From contig CALFFB010000040.1 of NCBI GenBank assembly GCA_937958075.1, positions 1 to 5,023 of the forward strand: DNA of 5,023 nt, read 5' to 3'. This stretch comes from an uncultured Geobacteraceae bacterium. Its GTDB lineage: Bacteria > Desulfobacterota > Desulfuromonadia > Desulfuromonadales > Geopsychrobacteraceae. The position numbers and the translations under genes are program-made. The stretch's first letter is position 1, and each line of letters opens with the position of its first letter. The notes beneath the pieces were generated by a model. That model made no database searches. It worked only from the letters and a program-made list of their open reading frames with translations, and was not told the DNA's origin. Positions 1 to 5,023 of this stretch are shown piece after piece.

Positions 1-1265
1 AATCCGGGGAAGGACGTCTCGGTGCAGTCGGTATCGACAATAGTCACCTCGGACTCGGCACGTAACGAGGCAATGGCCATACTCATAGCAATCCGATGGT
101 CGCCACAAGAGGACACCCTGCCGCCGTCAAGACGCCCGGTACCGGTGATGCGCATGCCATCCTCAAGGGGTTCCACCTTCCCACCGAGAGTGGTCAGACA
201 CTCACACATGGCGGCGATCCGATCCGTCTCCTTGACCCGCAGCTCGGCGGCATCACGGATGCTGGTCACCCCGTCGGCGAAGGCCGCGGCAACGCTGATC
301 ACCGGGAACTCATCGATGGCGCGGGGGATGAGTTCGCCACCAATATCGATACCGTGCAGATCGCTGCTTTTCACCAGCAGGTCGGCCACCGGCTCGGCTG
401 ACTGTTCACGCTCATTGAGGAGGGTGATGGAGCCACCCATCTGCTGAAGAATGTCGATGATGCCGCTGCGTGTCGGGTTGATGCCGACGTTTTTCAGCAG
501 CAGCTCAGCGCCGGGAACGATGAGGCCGGCCACCACAAAAAAAGCCGCCGATGAGATATCCCCCGGCACCAGCAGATCGCGACCTTCCAGAGTGACCGGG
601 CCCCGCACCCTGGCGCCACCGGCAAAGGATTCCACCGGCGCCCCGAAGTAGCGCAGCATCCGCTCACTGTGATCGCGGGACAGATGCGGTTCATGCACCG
701 TCGTTGTCCCTTCCGTCTGCATGCCCGCCAGCAGCAACGCCGACTTGACCTGGGCACTGGCAATGGCGGAGGAATAAGCGCGGGGCTGCAAGCTGCCCCC
801 GACAATAGCCAGCGGCGCGCGCGTGTGTCCGTCGCGACCGTAAATACGCGCCCCCATCTGCGTCAAGGGTTCAACAATGCGCCGCATGGGGCGTTTGCGC
901 AGATACTGGTCACCGGTCAGCACGGAAAAAAAGGGCTGCGCGGCCAGGATGCCGCTCATGAGCCGCATGGTTGTGCCCGAGTTACCACAATCGATAACAT
1001 CGTCCGGCTCCTTCAGGCCCCGCAACCCGACACCCTGAACGATAAGCCGGTCATCCCCTTCGCTGTCGATGGTCACGCCAAGAGCGCGAAAGGCCTTCAG
1101 GGTGGCGTGACAATCCTCCCCCTGCAGCAGTCCGCTGATGCAACTTGTTCCCTGCGCCAGAGACGAAAACATCAACGCTCGATGGGAGACGGACTTGTCT
1201 CCCGGTATGGTGATTTCACCCTTCAGGCCTTTAACGGCAACCAGGGTTCTGTTGTGGCTGTTCAT
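1..1265 (-). CDS. aroA: 3-phosphoshikimate 1-carboxyvinyltransferase (EPSP synthase), 3' end cut by window edge
   Basis: This enzyme joins shikimate-3-phosphate and phosphoenolpyruvate to give EPSP, the sixth shikimate-pathway step, in the cytoplasm. My minus-strand translation reads 421 codons without a stop and runs off the left edge just after TSFPG, near the usual C-terminus, so only about ten residues should be missing. Visible family motifs are GDKSVSHR (22-29), GNSGTTMR (94-101), RPMRRI (125-130), SAQVK (170-174), RDHSE (197-201), NPTR (263-266), IDEFP (317-321), LRVKETDRI (342-350) and DHRIAM (389-394). By family analogy K24, R29, D318 and E346 are active-site residues. The ATG at 1265 is preceded by GGATGAG seven bases upstream. 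The in-frame ATG at 1277 meets TGA after two codons, so it cannot be the start. The gene is third in the pheA-tyrA-aroA series, 178 bp after tyrA. Motifs resemble class II rather than E. coli-type class I enzymes. Identity is very secure. Confidence 0.97.
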   Translation of the reverse strand, partial: MNSHNRTLVAVKGLKGEITIPGDKSVSHRALMFSSLAQGTSCISGLLQGEDCHATLKAFRALGVTIDSEGDDRLIVQGVGLRGLKEPDDVIDCGNSGTTMRLMSGILAAQPFFSVLTGDQYLRKRPMRRIVEPLTQMGARIYGRDGHTRAPLAIVGGSLQPRAYSSAIASAQVKSALLLAGMQTEGTTTVHEPHLSRDHSERMLRYFGAPVESFAGGARVRGPVTLEGRDLLVPGDISSAAFFVVAGLIVPGAELLLKNVGINPTRSGIIDILQQMGGSITLLNEREQSAEPVADLLVKSSDLHGIDIGGELIPRAIDEFPVISVAAAFADGVTSIRDAAELRVKETDRIAAMCECLTTLGGKVEPLEDGMRITGTGRLDGGRVSSCGDHRIAMSMAIASLRAESEVTIVDTDCTETSFPG

Positions 1266-1443
1266 TTCTCAACTCATCCATAAAAAAGAAAATTACCAGG
1301 TTGTTTTCGTCATATAAATGAAGGGCTGGGGCTTTCATGGAAGGGGTGTCTGTCGCCTGGATGGCGACAGTCTAACGACCATGGATGGTGCAAAGCGGCC
1401 CCTGGAATGGAAGTTCCAGACCTTCATTTGAGGCAAGACGCCA
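1266..1443 (-). promoter_or_regulatory. tyrA-aroA intergenic region with nested inverted repeats (possible aroA leader)
   Basis: This is the only sizeable gap in an otherwise tight gene series. Read as RNA from the minus strand, AAATGAAGGTCTGG (1429-1416) can pair with CCAGCCCTTCATTT (1329-1316) at 13 of 14 positions, closing off about 86 bases. Inside lie a hairpin with 8-bp stem CTGTCGCC/GGCGACAG (1350-1370) and a smaller 6-bp hairpin CTGGAA/TTCCAG (1402-1419). The smaller hairpin shares bases with the long arm, so the two cannot form together. No T-run follows the strong hairpin, so it is not a typical intrinsic terminator. No convincing promoter was found. A pyrimidine run (TTTTCTTTTTT) precedes the aroA ribosome binding site. 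The structure is seen directly; a regulatory role is inference. Confidence 0.45.
1350..1370 (-). other. Perfect 8-bp stem hairpin between tyrA and aroA
   Basis: The arms CTGTCGCC and GGCGACAG are exactly complementary around a five-base loop (ATCCA in the minus-strand RNA). The sequence after it in the transcript is ACACCCC, without the U-run of an intrinsic terminator. It may be an RNA-stabilising or processing hairpin, or part of a larger leader fold. Its inverted-repeat character is certain, its function unknown. Confidence 0.6.
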
Positions 1444-2313
1444 TCACAGAATAGCGTCGCGCAACTGCTTCGACCTGAGAAAAAACGCGAACAACTTGTC
1501 GCCATCCCCGTCGGCAACATCCTTTTTCAACTCGGCGAAAAAAGTCTCGAACTGCTCCATCATTTCCAGCAATGCGTCACGGTTGGTTTCGGCGATATCG
1601 CGCCACATGGTCGGATCGGATGAAGCAATACGGGTAAAATCACGAAAACCACCGGCGGAATATTCCAGGATATTTTCCTCGTAGTGGTCGTAGGAGCCGA
1701 CGGCATTGACCAGGGAATAAGCCACCATATGCGGCAGATGACTGATGGCTGCAAGAATCCGGTCGTGCTTTTCCATGGACATACTGACCACCATACTACC
1801 CGCGATCTGCCACATGCGCTCCACCAGTTTGAGGGCTAGTGGATCGGTCTTTGGCGTCGGCGTCAAGATGCAGCGCTTGTTCTGATAGAGGGTGGCAAAG
1901 GCCGCCTCGGCGCCGCTGCGCTCGGTACCGGCAATAGGGTGTCCCGGCACGAAATGAACGCCATCCGGCAGCAGCGGCTCAATGGCGCGCACCACCTCGG
2001 CCTTGACACTGCCGCCGTCAGTGATAATCGCTCCCGGCTTCAGGGCCGGCAGACACTCACCAACCACCGCCGCCAGGGTTTTGACCGGTGTCGCCAGAAA
2101 CACCAGGTCAGCGTCCGTCACTGCTTCGCGCGGGTCGCGGGTAAAGGTGTCGATGATACCGAGCTCGAGGGCCTTTTCCAGATTGGGCCGGCCCCGACCA
2201 CAGCCCACCACCTCGCCGACGGCGCCGGCCTTTTTCAGGGCCAGGGCCAGGGAACCGCCGATCAGGCCGACCCCCATGACCGCCAGGCGCGGAATCAGAA
2301 CCGGATCAGCCAT
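1444..2313 (-). CDS. tyrA: Prephenate/arogenate dehydrogenase (TyrA), 289 aa
   Basis: TyrA oxidatively decarboxylates prephenate to 4-hydroxyphenylpyruvate, or arogenate to tyrosine, in the cytoplasm. The N-terminal Rossmann domain starts with VMGVGLIGGSLA (GxGxxG at 14-19), followed by TPV (75-77) and TDGGSVK (98-104). Catalytic-region motifs are GHPIAGTE (124-131, with H125), HDRILAAISHLPH (183-195) and GGFRDFTRIA (221-230), the last carrying R224 and R228. The length fits single-domain TyrA without chorismate mutase or ACT extensions. The ATG at 2313 lies within the end of pheA (8-bp overlap) and follows GGAAGGG at a seven-base spacing, pointing to co-transcription and probable translational coupling. 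One oddity is that the strand-2 end reads VVGCGRGRPNLEK, without the acidic residue expected for NAD binding, so NADP use or mixed cofactor use is possible. Prephenate versus arogenate preference cannot be told from sequence alone. Confidence 0.95.
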   Translation of the reverse strand: MADPVLIPRLAVMGVGLIGGSLALALKKAGAVGEVVGCGRGRPNLEKALELGIIDTFTRDPREAVTDADLVFLATPVKTLAAVVGECLPALKPGAIITDGGSVKAEVVRAIEPLLPDGVHFVPGHPIAGTERSGAEAAFATLYQNKRCILTPTPKTDPLALKLVERMWQIAGSMVVSMSMEKHDRILAAISHLPHMVAYSLVNAVGSYDHYEENILEYSAGGFRDFTRIASSDPTMWRDIAETNRDALLEMMEQFETFFAELKKDVADGDGDKLFAFFLRSKQLRDAIL

Positions 2314-3415
2314 CGATCATCCCTTCCGTGGGCGCCGGCCGCACATGAGCCAGCGGATAGGAGCCGAGGACCTTCAGAAAATGACAGTGAGGGCGCAACT
2401 CTTTTAACGCCTCGGCAATGATTTCATCCTCGCTGTGACCAAGCAGATCAAGGAAGAAAACATATTCCCAGGCCTTCTGCTTCATCGGCCGGCTCTCGAT
2501 CTTGGTCAGGTTGATCTTGCGCTTGCTGAAGGGCTCCAGCATGCGGTAGAGAATCCCCGGCTCGTCCTTGATGCTGAACATGATAGAGGTTTTATCATCA
2601 TCCCCTTTGCCGGGAGCCTTGCGTCCAATAACCAGAAACCGGGTAAAGTTATGGGGATTGTCTTCAATGCGCGCCTTGACCACCTGCAGATCGTACTGTA
2701 CCGCCGCCGCCGAGCTGGCAATGGCCGCCGCACTCTCATCCTCCGCTACCATCTGGGCGGCCGCGGCGGTGCTGGAGACATCGATCAGCGGAATATCGGG
2801 AAGGTTGGTCTCCAGCCAGTGCCGACACTGGGCCAGGGGCTGGGGATGGGAAATAATCTTGGTCACCTGCTCGATGCGTCCGCTTTTGGACAGCAGATGA
2901 TGGGAAATCTCCAGCATGATTTCGGCAATGATCTTCAGATCGGAATGGATAAACATGTCAAGGGTATGATTGACGACCCCTTCAGTGGAATTTTCCACCG
3001 GGATCACCCCGTAATGCGCGCGCCCGCGCTCGACCTCCTCAAACACCGCCGGAATGCTCTTCAGCGGCACCAGCGCGGCCGACAGACCAAACTGCTGCAA
3101 CGCCGCCTGATGGGTGAAAGTCGACTGGGGCCCGAGAAAAGCCACCTGCAGGGGCAGCTCCATATTCAAGGACGCCGAGATGATCTCGCGGAACACCTTG
3201 CGCACGGCGTCGTTGGGAAACGGTCCCGGGTTGCGGGCCGTCAGCCGTTCGTAGATTTTCTTTTCCCGGCTGGGCACGTAAAAGAGTCCGTCACCGTGCT
3301 CCTTGGCCCGGCCGACGTCGATGACAACCTTGGCGCGCTGATTCAACAATTCCAGCAGCTGATCGTCTATCCGGTCGATGCGCTTTCGCAATTCCTGCAA
3401 TTTATCTGTCGTCAT
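2306..3415 (-). CDS. pheA: Bifunctional chorismate mutase/prephenate dehydratase (P-protein), 369 aa
   Basis: The protein rearranges chorismate to prephenate, then dehydrates and decarboxylates it to phenylpyruvate, the phenylalanine precursor. Residues 1 to about 85 form an AroQ-type chorismate mutase helix bundle; R10, R27, K38, R50 and E51 align by eye with E. coli active-site residues. Prephenate dehydratase follows at about 90-265, with VAFLGPQSTFTHQAA (91-105), GVIPVENSTEGVVNHTLD (136-153), SSTAAAA (214-220) and the catalytic NFTRFLVIG (256-264). An ACT domain occupies about 277-352, with EPGILYRML (285-293) and ESRP (307-310), the usual site for phenylalanine feedback binding. Length and domain order are normal for proteobacterial P-proteins. 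The ATG at 3415 has GAGG five bases upstream. It is first in the pheA-tyrA-aroA series and overlaps tyrA by 8 bp. A sigma70-like promoter and a palindrome lie directly upstream. Confidence 0.97.
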   Translation of the reverse strand: MTTDKLQELRKRIDRIDDQLLELLNQRAKVVIDVGRAKEHGDGLFYVPSREKKIYERLTARNPGPFPNDAVRKVFREIISASLNMELPLQVAFLGPQSTFTHQAALQQFGLSAALVPLKSIPAVFEEVERGRAHYGVIPVENSTEGVVNHTLDMFIHSDLKIIAEIMLEISHHLLSKSGRIEQVTKIISHPQPLAQCRHWLETNLPDIPLIDVSSTAAAAQMVAEDESAAAIASSAAAVQYDLQVVKARIEDNPHNFTRFLVIGRKAPGKGDDDKTSIMFSIKDEPGILYRMLEPFSKRKINLTKIESRPMKQKAWEYVFFLDLLGHSEDEIIAEALKELRPHCHFLKVLGSYPLAHVRPAPTEGMIDG

Positions 3416-3433
3416 AACGACCTCGTTTCTTCG

Positions 3434-3457
3434 TGCACCCCTTGATCAAGGGGTGCA
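3434..3457. promoter_or_regulatory. Perfect 24-bp palindrome at the pheA transcription start (candidate operator)
   Basis: The half-site TGCACCCCTTGA is followed immediately by its exact reverse complement. The palindrome's outer base touches the predicted pheA -10 box (3457-3462), so the likely start point near 3447-3450 falls inside it. This is a classic position for a repressor dimer that blocks initiation. As RNA it could instead form a 10-bp stem with a GATC loop. In the minus direction no U-run follows; in the plus direction only AAUUU follows. The symmetry is certain; the role as operator is inferred, and I do not recognise it as a TyrR, TrpR or other named box. Confidence 0.6.
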
Positions 3458-3485
3458 ATTTAGCCTAAACAACAACAGAAATCAA
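3457..3485 (-). promoter_or_regulatory. Sigma70-like promoter for pheA-tyrA(-aroA)
   Basis: On the minus strand TTGATT (3485-3480) and TAAATT (3462-3457) are separated by exactly 17 bases. Each matches the consensus hexamer at four of six positions. The predicted start near 3447-3450 leaves a leader of about 35 bases to the pheA ATG, too short for a classical leader-peptide attenuator. The -10 box abuts the 24-bp palindrome. Confidence 0.6.
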
Positions 3486-3533
3486 ACCCATGCCCACCCA
3501 TATCAGGGATTATTCATCCGCACCGGAACAATC

Positions 3534-3562
3534 TTGACCGGAGCCGTGGCTGCAGCTACACT
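3534..3562 (+). promoter_or_regulatory. Sigma70-like promoter for the divergent aminotransferase
   Basis: TTGACC (3534-3539) and TACACT (3557-3562) are spaced by 17 bases, matching consensus at five and four of six positions. The predicted start near 3568-3570 gives a leader of about 65 bases before the ATG at 3634. The two divergent -35 boxes are about 48 bp apart, so the promoters do not overlap, and a shared regulator could sit between them. Confidence 0.55.
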
Positions 3563-3565
3563 TTC

Positions 3566-3581
3566 GCCGGAAACTTCCGGC
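3566..3581 (+). other. Short GC-rich inverted repeat at the aminotransferase start point
   Basis: GCCGGA and TCCGGC flank AACT, giving a 6-bp stem. It lies at or just after the predicted transcription start. CCGG recurs at 3567, 3577 and 3587, exactly 10 bp apart. It could be a 5' mRNA hairpin or a protein-binding site on one face of the helix. The sequence pattern is certain, the meaning unknown. Confidence 0.4.
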
Positions 3582-3633
3582 AGCAGCCGGCAGATTTATT
3601 CACTGATCATCACCACTTACGAAGGATTTTCCC

Positions 3634-4818
3634 ATGCCCATCGCCAATAAAGTCAAAGGATGTCTGGAACGTGCCTCTTGGATTCGCAAAATGTTTGAAG
3701 AGGGGGATCGGCTGCGCCAGGAGTTCGGCGCCGACAAGGTCTTTGATTTTACCCTCGGTAATCCGACCACCGAACCGCCGGAAGAGCTGAACCTAGAACT
3801 GAAGCGTATCGCCGAGCAACCGACTCCGGGCATGCATCGCTACATGAACAATGCCGGTTACGAGGAAACCCGTGCCGCTGTCGCCGAGGTGATCGCTGAA
3901 CAGAGCAGCCTGCCGGTGACGGCCGCCCATATCGTCATGACCTGCGGCGCCGGGGCCGCCCTGAACGTGGTCATGAAGACCCTGCTTAATCCGGGCGATG
4001 AGGTCATCATCCTCAGCCCCTATTTTGTTGAATACAATTTCTACATCGACAACCACGGCGGCGTGCCCGTCGTGGTACCGACGCTGGCCGATTTTCAGCC
4101 CGACCTGGCTGCCATTACCGCCGCCATCACCCCGAAAACCAAGGCCCTGATCATCAACTCGCCCAACAACCCGACGGGGGTTATTTATCCCTTCGACACC
4201 CTGAAACAGCTCGGCACCCTGCTGACCGAAAAACAGCGGGAATTCGGCACCACCATTGTTACCATTTCCGACGAGCCTTACGCCCGCATCAGCTTCGGTG
4301 AAGAGGTCCCCTGCGTGTTCAACGCCATCGACAACGCGGTCATCGTCACCTCTCACTCCAAAGATCTCGCCCTGCCGGGTGAACGCATCGGCTATCTGGC
4401 GGCATCACCACGGATGAAACAGGTCGATCTGTTTCTGCAGGGCGCGGTGTTCTGCAACCGCGTCCTCGGCTTTGTCAATGCCCCGGCCCTGATGCAGCGG
4501 CTGGTCACCAATCTGCAGCGGGTCAGCGTCGATATCGAACCGTACCGCCGCAAGCGTGACCTGCTCTACAATCATCTCACCAGGCTCGGCTTTGACATCG
4601 TCAAGCCCGGTGGCGGCTTCTATCTGTTTCCCCGCTCCCCCATTGCCGATGAGATGGATTTTATCCGGCAGGCGCAGGCCCATAAAATCCTGCTGGTGCC
4701 CGGCAGCGGTTTCGGAGCGCCGGGATTTTTCCGCATCGCCTACTGTGTGGACGACACGATGATCGAAAACAGTCTGCCGGCCTGGACGGCCCTGGCCGCA
4801 GAACTGGGAATGAGTTAG
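3634..4818 (+). CDS. PLP-dependent class I/II aminotransferase (aspartate/aromatic aminotransferase-like), 394 aa
   Basis: This is a fold-type I aminotransferase that moves an amino group between an amino acid and a 2-oxo acid using PLP in the cytoplasm. Seen motifs are the TCGAGAALN phosphate-cradle region (103-111), ring-stacking Y130 in SPYFVEY, NSPNNPTG (175-182), SDEPYARI (212-219, with D213 and Y216), the Schiff-base lysine K243 in SHSKDLALPGERIGY, R251, and R367 in FFRIAY for the substrate carboxylate. All key residues are present and the length is typical. It resembles a family usually annotated as aspartate aminotransferase, but I know of no secure substrate assignment. Being divergent from pheA-tyrA suggests a role in phenylalanine or tyrosine transamination, or in making arogenate from prephenate; that is inference. 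The ATG at 3634 follows GAAGGA with a seven-base spacing, and an upstream promoter with 17-bp spacing supports this start. No gene symbol is justified. Confidence 0.9.
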   Translation: MPIANKVKGCLERASWIRKMFEEGDRLRQEFGADKVFDFTLGNPTTEPPEELNLELKRIAEQPTPGMHRYMNNAGYEETRAAVAEVIAEQSSLPVTAAHIVMTCGAGAALNVVMKTLLNPGDEVIILSPYFVEYNFYIDNHGGVPVVVPTLADFQPDLAAITAAITPKTKALIINSPNNPTGVIYPFDTLKQLGTLLTEKQREFGTTIVTISDEPYARISFGEEVPCVFNAIDNAVIVTSHSKDLALPGERIGYLAASPRMKQVDLFLQGAVFCNRVLGFVNAPALMQRLVTNLQRVSVDIEPYRRKRDLLYNHLTRLGFDIVKPGGGFYLFPRSPIADEMDFIRQAQAHKILLVPGSGFGAPGFFRIAYCVDDTMIENSLPAWTALAAELGMS

Positions 4819-4835
4819 TCTCCACGTCAGAGCCC

Positions 4836-4897
4836 TGCCGGTTACCCCTCGTCAGTTTCCGGATGCCGGCATGTCTGAGGGATTCATCGTCCGGAAA
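4836..4897. other. Inverted-repeat cluster downstream of the aminotransferase (possible terminator region)
   Basis: Several complementary pairs overlap here: TTTCCGGA (4856-4863) with TCCGGAAA (4890-4897), TGCCGG (4836-4841) with CCGGCA (4866-4871), and CCCTC with GAGGG further inside. They share bases, so they cannot all form at once. No T-run follows on the plus strand, so a standard intrinsic terminator is not supported. Some transcript end is expected between the aminotransferase and the tRNA, which makes a Rho-dependent or structured end plausible. Confidence 0.3.
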
Positions 4898-4903
4898 AAG
4901 AGA

Positions 4904-4932
4904 TTGAATTATTCTCTGCCCCGTGGTACCTG
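4904..4932 (+). promoter_or_regulatory. Weak candidate promoter for tRNA-Pro
   Basis: TTGAAT (4904-4909) is a fair -35 box, and TACCTG (4927-4932) lies 17 bases on, but the -10 is poor (two of six). TGTATC (4931-4936) is a slightly better -10 at a long 21-base spacing. The position just upstream of the tRNA is right. Confidence is low because neither pair is convincing. Confidence 0.25.
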
Positions 4933-4941
4933 TATCGCCCT

Positions 4942-5018
4942 CGGAGCGTAGCGCAGCCTGGTAGCGCGCCTGGTTTGGGACCAGGATGTCGGAGGTTCGA
5001 ATCCTCTCGCTCCGACCA
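4942..5018 (+). tRNA. tRNA-Pro (anticodon UGG), CCA encoded
   Basis: This is a complete 77-base cloverleaf that decodes proline CCN codons. The acceptor stem CGGAGCG (4942-4948) pairs with CGCTCCG (5008-5014), followed by discriminator A and encoded CCA. The D stem is GCGC/GCGC (4951-4954, 4964-4967). The anticodon stem CCTGG/CCAGG (4969-4973, 4981-4985) closes loop TTTGGGA, with TGG at 4976-4978. The T stem GGAGG/CCTCT contains one G-U pair and encloses TTCGAAT. The C1-G72 start pair is usual for bacterial tRNA-Pro. No intron or defect is seen. Confidence 0.98.
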
Positions 5019-5023
5019 TAAAA

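Noticed and set aside
669..1283. Plus-strand open frame of 204 codons opposite aroA.
   Set aside because: It is antisense to well-conserved aroA motifs and shows no recognisable domain.
1341..1348. AAGGGGTG before aroA as a half-site of the pheA palindrome.
   Set aside because: Only eight bases match, with no inverted partner and no clear promoter nearby; chance is adequate.
1350..1370. Hairpin as an intrinsic terminator after tyrA.
   Set aside because: The stem is good, but no U-run follows in the minus-strand transcript.
1335..1427. A 30-residue minus-strand reading frame in the tyrA-aroA gap, starting in the long inverted-repeat arm, as a possible leader peptide.
   Set aside because: It has no ribosome binding site before its ATG and no run of Tyr, Phe or Trp codons. 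Its frame is also open upstream within tyrA, so it looks like chance.
2435..3445. Long plus-strand open frame of 336 codons opposite pheA.
   Set aside because: It is the antisense shadow of pheA, whose product has complete family motifs. The antisense protein is rich in His, Gln and Arg and shows no recognisable domain.
3416..3633. TyrR- or TrpR-type operator in the divergent region.
   Set aside because: I found no TGTAAA-N6-TTTACA-like or TrpR-like sequence; the palindrome present has a different sequence.
3793..4356. Minus-strand open frame of 187 codons within the aminotransferase.
   Set aside because: It is antisense to the PLP-site region of a clear aminotransferase and its product is a low-complexity Gly/Asp/Val-rich shadow.

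Overview
The window is a compact block for aromatic amino acid biosynthesis from a GC-rich Gram-negative bacterium. Gene order (pheA-tyrA-aroA in tandem), a P-protein with fused chorismate mutase and prephenate dehydratase domains, a separate TyrA, a class-II-like AroA and an aminotransferase of a type common in anaerobes together suggest a deltaproteobacterium of the Desulfuromonas/Geobacter/Pelobacter group. That assignment is made from memory of family resemblance and is not a database result.

Left to right: positions 1-1265 carry aroA (EPSP synthase) on the minus strand, lacking only its last few codons at the window edge. Positions 1266-1443 are a gap rich in inverted repeats, between aroA and tyrA. 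Positions 1444-2313 are tyrA (prephenate/arogenate dehydrogenase, minus) and 2306-3415 are pheA (bifunctional P-protein, minus). The pheA stop and tyrA start overlap by 8 bp. Positions 3416-3633 are a divergent control region. It holds a good sigma70-like promoter for pheA whose start point lies inside a perfect 24-bp palindrome, and a separate good promoter for the rightward gene. Positions 3634-4818 encode a PLP-dependent class I/II aminotransferase (plus). Positions 4819-4941 are a short spacer with inverted repeats, and 4942-5018 are a complete tRNA-Pro(UGG) gene with encoded CCA.

The genes fit one pathway. AroA makes EPSP, which becomes chorismate. PheA converts chorismate to prephenate and then phenylpyruvate. 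TyrA oxidises prephenate (or arogenate) towards tyrosine. The divergent aminotransferase could supply the transamination step for phenylalanine or tyrosine, although its family is usually annotated as aspartate aminotransferase. PheA carries a C-terminal ACT domain, so feedback by phenylalanine is expected at the protein level. The palindrome at the pheA start point suggests an additional transcriptional control.

No mobile element, CRISPR array or foreign island is visible. The coding part is ordinary core metabolism; the less expected signals are the pheA palindrome, the structured aroA leader and the cofactor-site sequence of TyrA.
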